Shown: positions 1 to 9,645, counted from the stretch's first letter. The stretch is DNA of 64,000 nt from Rodentibacter genomosp. 1 (GCF_001999285.1 NZ_MLHN01000003.1:1-64000), one strand, 5' to 3'. Numbers and translations are program-made. Notes: generated by a model from the letters alone, not told the origin.

Positions 1-19
1 CAAGGCAAGGCAAGGCAAG
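1..19. repeat. Pentanucleotide tandem repeat (CAAGG/CTTGC)n
   Basis: Nearly four perfect units of a 5-bp repeat are visible and the array continues past position 1, so its full length is unknown. The unit length is not a multiple of three, so copy-number change would alter the reading frame of the minus-strand ORF that starts at 22. Confidence 0.85.
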
Positions 20-22
20 CAT
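1..22 (-). CDS. 5' end of a probable phase-variable gene (partial)
   Basis: On the minus strand an ATG (22-20) is preceded by AGGAG at 8 nt spacing and followed at once by tandem CTTGC units that run off the window edge. In frame the repeat reads Leu-Ala-Leu-Pro-Cys. A pentanucleotide array directly after a start codon is the classic arrangement for slipped-strand phase variation: gain or loss of one unit shifts the frame. Phase-variable Haemophilus genes (for example lic, hgp, mod) use tetranucleotide repeats in the same way. The product cannot be named because only about seven codons are visible. The gene lies downstream of pepN in the same orientation, separated by a palindromic element. 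The repeat is seen; the existence of the gene is an inference. Confidence 0.55.
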
Positions 23-59
23 ATTTTTTGCTCCTATTTAAGAATGTCAAGTGATATTT

Positions 60-140
60 GTAGGGACACACTGCGTGTGTCCGTTATAAATTACAATTGT
101 TTCAATATATTACAATCGGACACACGCAGTGTGTCCCTAC
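60..140. repeat. Palindromic intergenic element, copy 1
   Basis: Perfect 24-bp inverted repeat arms (60-83 and 117-140) flank a 33-nt AT-rich loop. Each arm is nearly self-palindromic around GGACACACTG. A homologous copy at 3498-3573 has a different base pair at the same stem position, changed in both arms. It sits just after the pepN stop codon and may also act as a transcription end. The form resembles REP/MITE-type elements; no transposase is present. Confidence 0.85.
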
Positions 141-151
141 ATTTTAAAAAT

Positions 152-2761
152 CTAGCGTAACGCTTTCTCAATCTTCTCAAATAAATCTTTGGAAAGATTT
201 TCGACGGAGCTTAGACGCTCCAATGCACGCTTCATCAAGGTTTGACGCTGAGCATCGTAGCGGGCGAAACGGATCAAGGGTTCAATCAGACGAGCGGCAA
301 CTTGTGGGTTGCTGTCATTGAGGCGGATTAATACATCTGTTAAGAAACGATAACCTGAACCGCTGATTTCATGGAAAGCTTTAAGGTTTTGATTAGCAAA
401 ACTCCCCACTAAAGCACGAAGACGGTTTGGATTGTTGAAATTAAAACTTGGGTGATCCATTAGATGATTCACAATGTCTAACACATTTTCATCCGGTCGG
501 GTGGCTTGTAATGCAAACCACTTATCCATCACTAAGCCATCGTGTTGCCATTTTTGCTCAAAATCAGCGAGTAAGGTATCACGGCACGCAAGGGAGGCTT
601 TGGTTGCAGCAGCCAGTGCGGCAAGAGTATCCGTCATATTATTTGCCGCATTATAATGCTTATGAACGAGATTATTGCCAAGGGAGGTATAAGCCAAATA
701 ATTTAGGCAAAGGTTTCGCATTGCACGTAGAGCAATATCCTGTTGAGTGATACGATATTCATCCAAACGAATATGGTTGTAAGCTTTAAGCAGTGGCTCT
801 TTCAGATATTCGGCAATGGTTTTCAATATAAACGATCGTGCAGCTACAATACCATCGGGATCAATGGTTTTAAAACTTTCGGCAAATTCAATATCCCGTG
901 GTAAGGTAAGGATTAAGGTTGCCAATTCAATATCATCTTCATAATTTTCCAACACTGATAAAAGTGCGGTCAAAATTTGAGGTGAAATTTCGAAATCTTC
1001 TCCTTGTTGGAAGTGAGTCACGTTACGTCGTAACTCGTTCGTCAATAACATTTGTGCCGCATCCCAACGCACAAAAGCATTTTCGGAAAATTTTAATAAA
1101 GTAAGAAGTTGTTCCGTGGTGTAATCGTAATCTAACTTCACCGGTGCGGAAAAATCTTCCAGCAATGCCGGAACAGGGCGACCATAAATGCCGTGAAATT
1201 CAAACACTTGATCTTTTTCCGTAATATTTAATACCCCGCTTAATGGTGTACCGTTGTGCTGCAGAATTTGTTTCGTACCGTCTTGAGCATACAACGCCAT
1301 TTTTAGTGGAATATGGAGATTGACTTTTTCCATTTGATCGGCTGTTGGCGGGGTAGATTGAGAAACGGTTAAACAATAGGTGTGGGTTTGTTCGTCATAA
1401 GCATCGCTAATCAATAATTCCGGCGTACCCGACTGACTATACCAACGGCGAAATTGGGTTAAATCAAGCCCGTTCGCACGTTCCATGGCAGAGACAAAAT
1501 CTTCACAGGTCGCGGCTTTGCCGTCATTTTCCGCAATATATAACGCCATCCCTTTTTGGAACCCTTCCTCGCCCAATAAAGTATGCAACATACGGATCAC
1601 TTCTGCGCCTTTTTCATACACGGTAACCGTATAAAAGTTATTCATTTCAATCACTTTTTCCGGACGAATCGGATGCGCCATTGGGCCGGCATCTTCAGCG
1701 AATTGTGTAGTGCGTAAAAATTTTACATTATTGATACGGTTTACCGCACGAGAGCCGGTATCGGAAGAAAATTCTTGATCACGGAACACGGTCAAGCCTT
1801 CTTTTAAACTTAATTGGAACCAATCACGACAGGTCACTCGATTCCCCGTCCAGTTATGGAAATACTCGTGTGCGATCACACTTTCAATAGCAAGATAATC
1901 TTCATCCGTTGCCGTTTGTGGATTCGCTAATACAAATTTAGAATTGAAAATATTCAATCCTTTGTTTTCCATCGCTCCCATATTGAAGAAATCCACCGCA
2001 ACAATCATATAAATATCCAAATCGTATTCCAGATTAAAGCGATCTTCATCCCATTTCATTGATTTTTTCAGACTTTCCATCGCCCAACCGGCACGATCAA
2101 GATTCCCGCGATCTACATAAAGTTCTAATGCCACTTCCCGCCCGCTTTTTGTGGTAAATTTATCTTCCAAAAGATCAAAATCACCCGCCACTAAGGCAAA
2201 TAAATAGCTTGGTTTCGGAAAAGGATCACGCCATTCAACCCAATGGCGACCGTTGTCTAATTCACCTTCAGCAATACGATTTCCATTGGAAAGTAAGTAA
2301 GGATATTTCGTTTTATCTGCGGTGATTTTTGTGGTGTAACGCGCTAACACATCAGGACGATCCAACATATAAGTAATTTGGCGGAAACCTTCCGCTTCAC
2401 ATTGTGTGCAAATCCCCTCGCCCGATTGATACAAACCTTGTAGCGAGGTATTTTCTGCCGGCACAAGAATGGTGACAATTTCTAGCTCAAATTCGACCGC
2501 ACTTTGATCGCTGAGATCTAACGTTAAACTTTCGCCGTCTTGTTGATACGCAGTAAAAGGCTTACCGTTAAATTTAATGGAGGAAAATTGGAAACTATGA
2601 CCGTCTAAACGCAAACTTGTTACGTCATCGTTTAATCGTTGGAACTTTGTAGTTGTGGTAACCACAGTGTGATTCGGATCTAATTGAAAATCCAGATAAA
2701 TGTCTGTAACCGTAAAATCCGGTTTTTTATAATCTTTTCGATATTTTGCTTTGGCTAACAT
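152..2761 (-). CDS. pepN: Aminopeptidase N (M1 family)
   Basis: Cytoplasmic zinc aminopeptidase that removes N-terminal residues from peptides in the last steps of protein turnover. The 869-residue product has the exopeptidase motif GAMEN at 262-266 and the zinc motif HEYFH at 298-302 with the third ligand Glu321, as in M1 enzymes, and the length matches the E. coli-type PepN. The open frame extends 26 codons further upstream, but MLAKAKYRKD at 2761 is the family N-terminus and has AAGAGCGG before it, so I place the start there. It is transcribed divergently from purE. A Hin-type uptake signal lies inside the gene near 964 and another near 2499. Confidence 0.96.
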   Translation of the reverse strand: MLAKAKYRKDYKKPDFTVTDIYLDFQLDPNHTVVTTTTKFQRLNDDVTSLRLDGHSFQFSSIKFNGKPFTAYQQDGESLTLDLSDQSAVEFELEIVTILVPAENTSLQGLYQSGEGICTQCEAEGFRQITYMLDRPDVLARYTTKITADKTKYPYLLSNGNRIAEGELDNGRHWVEWRDPFPKPSYLFALVAGDFDLLEDKFTTKSGREVALELYVDRGNLDRAGWAMESLKKSMKWDEDRFNLEYDLDIYMIVAVDFFNMGAMENKGLNIFNSKFVLANPQTATDEDYLAIESVIAHEYFHNWTGNRVTCRDWFQLSLKEGLTVFRDQEFSSDTGSRAVNRINNVKFLRTTQFAEDAGPMAHPIRPEKVIEMNNFYTVTVYEKGAEVIRMLHTLLGEEGFQKGMALYIAENDGKAATCEDFVSAMERANGLDLTQFRRWYSQSGTPELLISDAYDEQTHTYCLTVSQSTPPTADQMEKVNLHIPLKMALYAQDGTKQILQHNGTPLSGVLNITEKDQVFEFHGIYGRPVPALLEDFSAPVKLDYDYTTEQLLTLLKFSENAFVRWDAAQMLLTNELRRNVTHFQQGEDFEISPQILTALLSVLENYEDDIELATLILTLPRDIEFAESFKTIDPDGIVAARSFILKTIAEYLKEPLLKAYNHIRLDEYRITQQDIALRAMRNLCLNYLAYTSLGNNLVHKHYNAANNMTDTLAALAAATKASLACRDTLLADFEQKWQHDGLVMDKWFALQATRPDENVLDIVNHLMDHPSFNFNNPNRLRALVGSFANQNLKAFHEISGSGYRFLTDVLIRLNDSNPQVAARLIEPLIRFARYDAQRQTLMKRALERLSSVENLSKDLFEKIEKALR

Positions 2762-2846
2762 AATCCGCTCTTTTTTAAGAAAAAATCGTCCATTAGGATA
2801 TGATTTTACGGCAAAAGTTGCAATGTAATTTTCTCTCACTACAACC

Positions 2847-2862
2847 GAGCAAACGTTTGCTT
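2847..2862. promoter_or_regulatory. PurR operator over the purE promoter
   Basis: AGCAAACGTTTGCT (2848-2861) is a perfect palindrome matching the core of the gammaproteobacterial PurR operator. It overlaps a possible -35 (TTGCTT, 2857-2862), followed after 18 nt by a -10 candidate TATTCT (2881-2886). This predicts repression of purE when hypoxanthine or guanine is present. The palindrome is seen; the regulator is inferred from the known consensus. Confidence 0.82.
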
Positions 2863-2920
2863 AGCCTTGTTAAATTATGCTATTCTACGCACCGTTTTTA
2901 GTTTTACTTGAGAGCAAAAA

Positions 2921-3418
2921 ATGTCCACAACACAAGCACAAATTGCGATTGTGATGGGTTCCAAAAGCGATTGGACGACCATGCAAGAAAGCACGCAAAT
3001 TCTAGATGAACTCAATGTACCTTACCACGTTGAAATCGTTTCAGCCCACCGTACCCCTGATAAACTTTTTAGTTTTGCCGAAAATGCACAGCGAAACGGC
3101 TATAAAGTGATTATTGCCGGCGCAGGTGGAGCCGCACATTTACCCGGTATGATTGCGGCGAAAACCTTGGTTCCCGTACTTGGCGTACCGGTGAAAAGTT
3201 CCATGTTAAGTGGTGTGGATAGCCTTCATTCTATTGTGCAAATGCCAAAAGGTATTCCCGTGGGAACACTTGCCATCGGCCCTGCCGGTGCAGCCAATGC
3301 AGCATTACTTGCTGCACAAATTTTGGCGGCGTGGGATCAGGATTTGCTCTCACGTTTACAAGCTTTCCGTGAAAAACAAACGAAGGCAGTATTGGATAAC
3401 CCCGATCCACGCCTATAA
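2921..3418 (+). CDS. purE: 5-(carboxyamino)imidazole ribonucleotide mutase
   Basis: Converts N5-CAIR to CAIR in de novo purine synthesis, acting after PurK. The 165-residue protein has the class I PurE motifs GSKSDW at 13-18, SAHRTP at 41-46 and [11 protein letters not shown] from about 66, and is of normal length. GAGAG precedes the ATG. Expression is probably PurR-controlled through the operator 60 nt upstream. purK follows in the same direction, but about 245 nt away across a palindromic repeat, so the usual tight purEK coupling is loosened here. Confidence 0.97.
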   Translation: MSTTQAQIAIVMGSKSDWTTMQESTQILDELNVPYHVEIVSAHRTPDKLFSFAENAQRNGYKVIIAGAGGAAHLPGMIAAKTLVPVLGVPVKSSMLSGVDSLHSIVQMPKGIPVGTLAIGPAGAANAALLAAQILAAWDQDLLSRLQAFREKQTKAVLDNPDPRL

Positions 3419-3497
3419 AAACCTAAAAATTTGACCGTACTTTTAATAAAGTTCAGCATTATGTAGCGGTTTTACAAACCTGATTTTGGACTTTCTC

Positions 3498-3573
3498 GTA
3501 GGGACACACTGAGTGTGTCCGCTATATTGAAATACATTTGATTCCATAACGGACACACTCAGTGTGTCCCTAC
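3498..3573. repeat. Palindromic intergenic element, copy 2
   Basis: Perfect 24-bp inverted arms (3498-3521 and 3550-3573) with a 28-nt loop, between purE and purK. The reverse complement of its loop resembles the loop of copy 1 (both begin TTAT and contain TTTCAATATA), so this copy lies in the opposite orientation. One stem base pair differs from copy 1, with the change present in both arms. Confidence 0.85.
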
Positions 3574-3662
3574 ATTTTGCTTAAACGCCTGTTTTTGTTC
3601 ATTTTCTACATAATGCCAATAAAGTGCGGTTGTTTTTTCGATTATTTTTAACGAGAAATAAA

Positions 3663-4751
3663 ATGCAACAGTCTTCACTCTACCCCGTGGTTTATGTGCT
3701 TGGTAACGGTCAATTAGGCAGAATGCTTCGCTATGCCGGCGCCCCTTTAGATATTCAAGTCGAACCTTTAGCTTTCAACGCCCCTATTTTTGACTTACCG
3801 AAAAATGCGGTTATCACAGCTGAAATCGAGCGTTGGGAAAAAACACCTCTCACCGAATTGCTTGGCAACCACCCTCATTTTGTTAATCAATCCATCTTTG
3901 GCTTGTTGGCAGATCGTTTAACGCAAAAATCACTCTTGGATGAACTTGGGCTTTCTACCTCGCCTTGGTGCTTATTAGAAAATAAAGATCAATGGCAAGA
4001 GGTGTTCCAAAACATTAGTGAAAAAGTCGTGGTAAAACGCCGTACCGGTGGTTATGACGGACGCGGACAATGGATTATCACCAATGAAAACAACACTGAA
4101 ATTACCGATGATTTATTCGGTGAAGTGATTGCAGAGCAATTTATTCCTTTTGATGATGAAGTATCACTTGTTGGTGCACGTTTCAAAAATGGTGAAAAAC
4201 ACTTTTATCCTGTGACACACAATCTTCAACAAAATGGAATTTTACGTTATAGCGTGATGGATACCACTTTCCCACAACAATCAAGCCAACAAAAACAAGC
4301 GGAAGAAATGCTTGGTAAAATTATGGACAAACTCAATTATGTGGGCGTCATGGCGATGGAATGTTTTGTGATTGGCGATAAACTTCTAATTAATGAACTT
4401 GCCCCACGGGTGCACAATAGCGGCCATTGGACACAGCTTGGCTGCACCATTAGCCAGTTTGAATTGCATTTGCGTGCTTTACTGGATTTGCCGACACCAA
4501 ACTTGAAAACCTTTGCTCCAAGTGTCATGGTGAATTTAATTGGCACAGATCATAACCCGCAATGGCTAAAGACAGAGTTTGCCCAACTTCACTGGTATGG
4601 CAAAGAAGTACGTGCGGGGCGGAAAGTCGGCCATATTAACCTTTCTCACCCAAATAAATCCGTTATTATTCAACAACTGGAAAAACTTCGACATACTTTA
4701 CCGGAAGATTACCAATCCGGTTTGGACTGGACAGTCGCACAATTAAAATAA
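3663..4751 (+). CDS. purK: N5-carboxyaminoimidazole ribonucleotide synthase
   Basis: ATP-grasp enzyme that carboxylates AIR to N5-CAIR using ATP and bicarbonate, feeding PurE. The N-terminal GNGQLGRM at 14-21, the central RRTGGYDGRGQW segment and the C-terminal NELAPRVHNSGHW segment are PurK hallmarks. The open frame could begin at a GTG at 3624, but that GTG lies inside an uptake signal and lacks a ribosome site. The ATG at 3663 gives the usual 362 residues. A terminator-like inverted pair of uptake signals follows the stop codon. Confidence 0.95.
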   Translation: MQQSSLYPVVYVLGNGQLGRMLRYAGAPLDIQVEPLAFNAPIFDLPKNAVITAEIERWEKTPLTELLGNHPHFVNQSIFGLLADRLTQKSLLDELGLSTSPWCLLENKDQWQEVFQNISEKVVVKRRTGGYDGRGQWIITNENNTEITDDLFGEVIAEQFIPFDDEVSLVGARFKNGEKHFYPVTHNLQQNGILRYSVMDTTFPQQSSQQKQAEEMLGKIMDKLNYVGVMAMECFVIGDKLLINELAPRVHNSGHWTQLGCTISQFELHLRALLDLPTPNLKTFAPSVMVNLIGTDHNPQWLKTEFAQLHWYGKEVRAGRKVGHINLSHPNKSVIIQQLEKLRHTLPEDYQSGLDWTVAQLK

Positions 4752-4759
4752 ATTCATTT

Positions 4760-4807
4760 TTAACCGCACTTTTTGATGTAATTAACAAAACACAAAAGTG
4801 CGGTTAA
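4760..4807 (+). terminator. purK terminator made of inverted uptake signals
   Basis: Perfect 14-bp arms (TTAACCGCACTTTT at 4760-4773 and its complement at 4794-4807), each containing a full Hin-type uptake signal, with a 20-nt loop and T-rich sequence after. Paired uptake signals serving as terminators are well known in Haemophilus. Confidence 0.75.
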
Positions 4808-4890
4808 TTTTTATCGTGTTTTTACTTGCTAAACATAAAAGCTTGCAGTATAAAACAACAGACCTAAATCCATTAAAAAAGGAAAACGCT

Positions 4891-6081
4891 ATGTTTGAAA
4901 ATATCAAAGCCGCCCCTGCTGATCCAATCCTTGGCTTAGGTGAAGCATTCAAATCCGAAACCCGAGCCAATAAAATCAATCTTGGTATTGGAGTTTATAA
5001 GGACGCACAAGGCGCAACACCAATTATGCGTGCCGTAAAAGAAGCCGAAAAACGCTTGCTCGACAAAGAAAATACCAAAAATTATCTTACCATTGATGGT
5101 ATCGCAGAATACAACCGTTTAACTCAAGAACTACTCTTTGGCGTAGATAGCAACATTATTAAGCAACAACGTGCCAGGACCGTACAAAGCCTTGGCGGAA
5201 CCGGGGCGTTACGTATTGCAGCAGAATTTATTAAACGCCAAACCAAAGCGCAAAATGTTTGGATCAGTACACCGACTTGGCCGAACCACAATGCGATTTT
5301 CAATGCGGTAGGAATGACAATTCGTGAATATCGCTATTATGATGCGGAAAACAAAACGTTAGATTGGGATAATTTAATCGCCGATTTAAGTAATGCAAAT
5401 GAAGGCGATGTGGTGCTTCTACACGGTTGCTGCCATAACCCGACCGGTATCGATCCAACTCCGGAACAATGGAAACAACTCGCTGATCTTTCTGCAAAAA
5501 ACGGTTGGTTACCATTATTTGACTTTGCTTACCAAGGCTTAGCAAACGGCTTAGATGAAGATGCCCTTGGTTTACGCACCTTTGCCGCAAATCACAAAGA
5601 ATTGCTCGTTGCCAGCTCTTTCTCAAAAAACTTCGGGCTATATAATGAACGTGTCGGAGCATTTACCTTAGTGGCTGAAAATTCAGAGATCGCTTCAACG
5701 GCATTGACTCAAGTGAAATCTATTATCCGTACGCTCTACTCTAACCCGGCTTCACATGGAGCAGCAACCGTTGTTCAAGTGTTAAGTGAGCCTCAACTTC
5801 GCCAATCTTGGGATGATGAACTCACCGAAATGCGTGAACGAATCAAAAAAATGCGCCATTTATTCGTGCAATTATTAAAAGAATTTGGAGCCCAACAAGA
5901 TTTTAGTTTTATCATTGAACAAAACGGTATGTTCTCCTTTAGCGGATTAACCGCCGAGCAAGTGGATCGTTTAAAAGACGAATTTGCTATTTATGCAGTG
6001 CGTTCAGGCCGCATTAACGTGGCAGGTATTACAGAAGATAACATTCGTTACTTATGTGAAAGCATTGTTAAAGTTCTTTAA
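4891..6081 (+). CDS. aspC: Aromatic amino acid/aspartate aminotransferase
   Basis: Class I fold PLP enzyme interconverting aspartate and oxaloacetate with glutamate and 2-oxoglutarate, possibly also acting on aromatic amino acids. The PLP lysine is Lys246 in SFSKNFGLY; Asn183, Asp211 and Tyr214 occupy the usual cofactor positions. The ATG at 4891 follows AAAAAAGGAAAA and gives 396 residues, the family length. The longer open frame starts at a GTG inside an uptake signal (4798) and is rejected. aspC and tyrB types cannot be separated with certainty by eye. Confidence 0.93.
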   Translation: MFENIKAAPADPILGLGEAFKSETRANKINLGIGVYKDAQGATPIMRAVKEAEKRLLDKENTKNYLTIDGIAEYNRLTQELLFGVDSNIIKQQRARTVQSLGGTGALRIAAEFIKRQTKAQNVWISTPTWPNHNAIFNAVGMTIREYRYYDAENKTLDWDNLIADLSNANEGDVVLLHGCCHNPTGIDPTPEQWKQLADLSAKNGWLPLFDFAYQGLANGLDEDALGLRTFAANHKELLVASSFSKNFGLYNERVGAFTLVAENSEIASTALTQVKSIIRTLYSNPASHGAATVVQVLSEPQLRQSWDDELTEMRERIKKMRHLFVQLLKEFGAQQDFSFIIEQNGMFSFSGLTAEQVDRLKDEFAIYAVRSGRINVAGITEDNIRYLCESIVKVL

Positions 6082-6097
6082 TCTCCTCTCTTTACTC

Positions 6098-6126
6098 AAA
6101 AGCGCATTCCAATATGCGCTTTTTTA
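6098..6126 (+). terminator. aspC terminator
   Basis: AGCGCAT at 6101-6107 pairs with ATGCGCT at 6114-6120, followed by a run of T. It lies 16 nt after the aspC stop codon and insulates the urease locus. Confidence 0.85.
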
Positions 6127-6294
6127 TTTTCGATAAAACAAGGAAAACATTAAAAATTATCCAATAAAAAATTAAATATTTAAAATTTATTTAACTATAA
6201 ACGTTAAAATTTTAGAATTTAACTATTTATGATTGGCAATTATTCTTAACACGACTTAGACTATAAAGGTCATCTTTTATGAGGGAGATTTTTT

Positions 6295-7197
6295 ATGCAA
6301 TTTATAAAAATTGTCCTTGTCGGAATCGGGCAAATCTTTTTACAAGAGAACGGTCTATCAGGGCTAATTATCTGTATCGCAATGTTTTTCAGCCACTGGG
6401 CATTAGGTATGGGTTGCTTACTTGGGGCAATCATTGGCACAATAACAGCCATCTTACTCAAGTATCCCCAAAATGAAATCAAACAGGGGCTATATGGCTT
6501 CAATGCCAGCCTTGCTTTTATGTGTACAATGTTTACCTTTGGATTAAAAGGCGTTTCTCCTCTTATTTTTTCCTTAGGTATGATAAATGCGATCATTGCA
6601 ACACTCATTATGCGTGAATTTACCAAAAGAAATCGGGTGGCTTATACTTTTCCTTTTGTGCTGACTTGTTGGTTTTTTTGCTGGGGTATAGCACAAATCG
6701 GTTTATTCGGATTATCGCAAACCACCCCAAACCTTGTTGATCACACCGCCACATTAGATTCGATTAAACAACCATTTTATGCTTGGGCAGAAGTCAATTT
6801 TGGTGCAAATTTAACAACAGGTTTTCTATTGTTTATTGCCATTGCGATTAGTTCACCGATTGCCGCAATCTGGGGAATGACGGCTACTGTCCTTAGTCCT
6901 TTCATTGCAGATTGTTTATTTAATATTGAACCTAATCAACTTGCAAACGGGATTTATAGCTTTTCCGCTATTTTAGTGGCTTGTGCCTTTGCCGGTAAAA
7001 AATTAAGTGATTTTATATACGTAATCAGTGGTATTATCCTTGCAATTTTAATTCAATTTAATATAGCGAAAACGGGTTTACCGCCTTATACTATCGGCTT
7101 TATTGTTTCTGCTTGGTTGATTTTATGGTTTAAAAATAATCTCAACCATGAAAAACTAAATTCTAAAAAATTCACTAACTTATTTAATCCCAAATAA
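6295..7197 (+). CDS. utp: Urea transporter (UT family)
   Basis: Inner membrane channel-type urea transporter supplying urease with substrate. The 300-residue protein is almost entirely hydrophobic with about ten membrane segments. It begins MQFIKIVLVGIGQIFLQEN, matching the bacterial UT family first characterised in Actinobacillus pleuropneumoniae, with LSGLIICIAM and GFNASLAFM stretches typical of the pore region. GGGAG precedes the ATG. It is the first gene of the urease cluster, 25 nt before ureA, so transport and hydrolysis are probably co-expressed. The roughly 170 nt upstream is very AT-rich and probably holds the operon promoter, but I could not assign boxes with confidence. Confidence 0.88.
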   Translation: MQFIKIVLVGIGQIFLQENGLSGLIICIAMFFSHWALGMGCLLGAIIGTITAILLKYPQNEIKQGLYGFNASLAFMCTMFTFGLKGVSPLIFSLGMINAIIATLIMREFTKRNRVAYTFPFVLTCWFFCWGIAQIGLFGLSQTTPNLVDHTATLDSIKQPFYAWAEVNFGANLTTGFLLFIAIAISSPIAAIWGMTATVLSPFIADCLFNIEPNQLANGIYSFSAILVACAFAGKKLSDFIYVISGIILAILIQFNIAKTGLPPYTIGFIVSAWLILWFKNNLNHEKLNSKKFTNLFNPK

Positions 7198-7222
7198 TCT
7201 GATGAAATAAAAGAAGGTAAAT

Positions 7223-7525
7223 ATGCATTTAACATCAAGAGAACAAGAAAAGCTGATGCTTTTTCTCGCCGGTGAATTAGCAGCGAAAAGAAAAGCCCGT
7301 GGGGTAAAATTAAATTATCCGGAAGCCATTGCCTACATTGCCAGCCATTTGCAAGAAGCGGCCCGTGACGGTATGACTGTCGCAGAAGTGATGGAATATG
7401 GCGCAACGCTTTTAACTATTGATGATGTCATGGAAGGTATCCACGAAATGGTGCATGAAGTGCAAATTGAAGCCACTTTCCCTGATGGCACTAAGTTAGT
7501 TACGGTACATAATCCGATTAGATAA
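7223..7525 (+). CDS. ureA: Urease subunit gamma
   Basis: Smallest structural subunit of nickel urease, which hydrolyses urea to ammonia and carbamate in the cytoplasm. The 100-residue sequence beginning [20 protein letters not shown] and containing [10 protein letters not shown] is diagnostic for UreA. Length is normal. AGAAGG lies before the ATG. It is followed by ureB after 33 nt; separate ureA and ureB genes are the usual arrangement, unlike the fused form in Helicobacter. Confidence 0.97.
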   Translation: MHLTSREQEKLMLFLAGELAAKRKARGVKLNYPEAIAYIASHLQEAARDGMTVAEVMEYGATLLTIDDVMEGIHEMVHEVQIEATFPDGTKLVTVHNPIR

Positions 7526-7558
7526 TCTAAACCGTGAAGATTGAAAAAAGGAAAAACA

Positions 7559-7864
7559 ATGATCCCAGGCGAATACAAATTAGCAAACGGTGATATTCAC
7601 GCCAATGTCGGGCGAAAAACTGTGAAAATAGACGTGGTGAACAAAGGCGATCGCCCAATCCAAGTGGGTTCCCACTATCACTTCTTCGAAACCAATAATG
7701 CCCTTGAATTTGACCGCACTTTAGCACGTGGCATGCGTTTAAATGTTCCTTCAGGCAACGCTATACGCTTTGAACCGGGTGAAGCTAAAACAGTAGAACT
7801 CGTAGCATTTGGTGGAAACAAAGTGATTTACGGTTTCCATAACAAAATTGACGGCAAATTGTAG
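7559..7864 (+). CDS. ureB: Urease subunit beta
   Basis: Structural subunit of urease. The sequence begins [13 protein letters not shown] and contains the signature [10 protein letters not shown] with FDR and [11 protein letters not shown] following; it ends [11 protein letters not shown] as expected for a 101-residue UreB. The open frame can be opened six codons earlier at a TTG, but AAAAGGAAAA is correctly spaced only for the ATG at 7559. The gene carries the only Hin uptake signal in the first part of the urease operon (near 7712). ureC starts 9 nt after the stop. Confidence 0.97.
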   Translation: MIPGEYKLANGDIHANVGRKTVKIDVVNKGDRPIQVGSHYHFFETNNALEFDRTLARGMRLNVPSGNAIRFEPGEAKTVELVAFGGNKVIYGFHNKIDGKL

Positions 7865-7873
7865 GGGGAAATG

Positions 7874-9592
7874 ATGGCATTAACAATTCCAAGAGCCCAA
7901 TATGTGGCAACTTATGGTCCAACTGTGGGCGATAGCGTACGTTTAGGCGATACAGATTTGTGGGCAACTATTGAACAAGATTTACTCACTAAAGGGGATG
8001 AATGTAAGTTTGGCGGAGGAAAAAGTGTCCGTGATGGTATGGCACAATCCGGTACAGCAACACGTGATAATCCCAATGTTCTGGATCTTGTTATCACCAA
8101 TGTGATCATTATTGATGCGAAACTTGGCATCATTAAAGCAGACATTGGTATTCGTGATGGACGTATTGTCGGCATTGGTCAAGCAGGCAATCCGGATACC
8201 ATGGACGGTGTTACCCCAAATATGATTATCGGGGTCAGTACAGAAGTGCATAATGGTGCTAATTTGATTGCGACCGCTGGGGGAATTGATACCCATATTC
8301 ACTTTATCTGCCCACAACAAGCACAACACGCCATAGAAAACGGTACAACAACCTTGATTGGTGGCGGTACTGGACCGGCAGACGGCACACACGCCACCAC
8401 CTGCACGCCCGGCGCATGGAATCTACAACGCATGTTCCAAGCGGCTGAAGCCTTACCTGTTAATGTTGGCTTTTTCGGAAAAGGCAACTGCTCTACACTT
8501 GAGCCATTAAGAGAACAAATCCGTGCCGGCGCATTAGGGTTAAAAATTCATGAAGACTGGGGAGCCACTCCCGCTGTGATTGATGCGGCATTAAAAGTGG
8601 CAGACGAAATGGATGTACAAGTCGCAATCCATACAGATACGCTCAATGAAAGTGGTTTCTTAGAAGATACCATGAAAGCCATTGACGGACGTGTTATCCA
8701 TACTTTCCATACTGAAGGTGCCGGCGGTGGGCATGCTCCCGATATTATCAAAGCGGCAATGTATTCAAATGTCCTCCCAGCCTCCACTAACCCAACTCGT
8801 CCGTTCACCGTCAACACTATTGACGAGCATTTGGATATGTTGATGGTTTGCCATCATTTAGATAAGCGTGTACCTGAAGATGTCGCCTTTGCAGACAGCC
8901 GTATCCGACCAGAAACCATTGCAGCAGAAGATATTTTGCACGATATCGGTGTATTCTCCATCATGAGTTCAGACTCACAAGCAATGGGGCGTATCGGTGA
9001 GGTCGTTACCCGTACTTGGCAGACAGCTGACAAAATGAAAGCACAACGTGGCGAGCTCGGCAGTGAAGGAAACGATAATTTCCGCATTAAACGCTATATT
9101 GCCAAATACACCATCAACCCTGCTATTGCTCACGGTATCGCTGATCATGTCGGCTCATTAGAAGTCGGTAAAATTGCCGATATTGTATTATGGAAACCGA
9201 TGTTTTTTGGTGTAAAACCTGAAACCGTCATCAAAAAAGGGTTCATCAGCTATGCTAAAATGGGTGATCCAAATGCCTCTATTCCAACACCACAACCGGT
9301 ATTCTATCGTCCAATGTTTGGTAACCAAGGCAAAGCCACAACGGAAACTGCGGTAGTGTTTGTATCTGAAGCGAGCAAACAAGCGGATATTCAAACCCAA
9401 TACGGGATACAAAAAGAGCTTATTGCTGTAAAAGGCTGCCGTCATATTGGTAAAAAAGATTTAGTTCACAATGATGCCACACCTGAAATTACTGTCGATC
9501 CAGAACGCTATGAAGTTCGGGTTGATGGAGAATTAATCACCTGCGAACCTGCAGAGAAAGTGTCATTGGCACAACGGTATTTTATGTTCTAG
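7874..9592 (+). CDS. ureC: Urease subunit alpha (catalytic)
   Basis: Catalytic subunit carrying the dinickel centre. All active-site residues are in place: His141 and His143 (HIH), carbamylated Lys224 in GLKIHEDW, His253, His279, flap Cys326-His327 in VCHHL, and Asp367 in SSDSQAM, each offset by 7 from the Klebsiella enzyme. Length is 572 residues. Two ATGs are adjacent (7871, 7874); the GGGGG ribosome site is better spaced for the second, which also gives the family N-terminus MALTIPR. The enzyme should be active if nickel is available. Confidence 0.98.
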   Translation: MALTIPRAQYVATYGPTVGDSVRLGDTDLWATIEQDLLTKGDECKFGGGKSVRDGMAQSGTATRDNPNVLDLVITNVIIIDAKLGIIKADIGIRDGRIVGIGQAGNPDTMDGVTPNMIIGVSTEVHNGANLIATAGGIDTHIHFICPQQAQHAIENGTTTLIGGGTGPADGTHATTCTPGAWNLQRMFQAAEALPVNVGFFGKGNCSTLEPLREQIRAGALGLKIHEDWGATPAVIDAALKVADEMDVQVAIHTDTLNESGFLEDTMKAIDGRVIHTFHTEGAGGGHAPDIIKAAMYSNVLPASTNPTRPFTVNTIDEHLDMLMVCHHLDKRVPEDVAFADSRIRPETIAAEDILHDIGVFSIMSSDSQAMGRIGEVVTRTWQTADKMKAQRGELGSEGNDNFRIKRYIAKYTINPAIAHGIADHVGSLEVGKIADIVLWKPMFFGVKPETVIKKGFISYAKMGDPNASIPTPQPVFYRPMFGNQGKATTETAVVFVSEASKQADIQTQYGIQKELIAVKGCRHIGKKDLVHNDATPEITVDPERYEVRVDGELITCEPAEKVSLAQRYFMF

Positions 9593-9594
9593 GT

Positions 9595-9626
9595 ATATTT
9601 CCCCTCATTATTTAAGAGGGGGATAT
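9595..9626 (+). other. Hairpin between ureC and ureE
   Basis: CCCCTC at 9601-9606 pairs with GAGGGG at 9616-9621 around a 9-nt loop, with a few more A-T or G-T pairs outside. It starts two bases after the ureC stop. There is no run of T after it, so it looks more like an mRNA processing or stability element, or a weak attenuator, separating structural from accessory genes. Confidence 0.5.
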
Positions 9627-9645
9627 TTAGTTTTATCGGGAAAAT

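Noticed and set aside
448-1104. Three plus-strand open frames opposite pepN
   Set aside because: They are antisense to an intact, well-conserved gene and show no family features; the same applies to the other open frames lying opposite real genes throughout the window.
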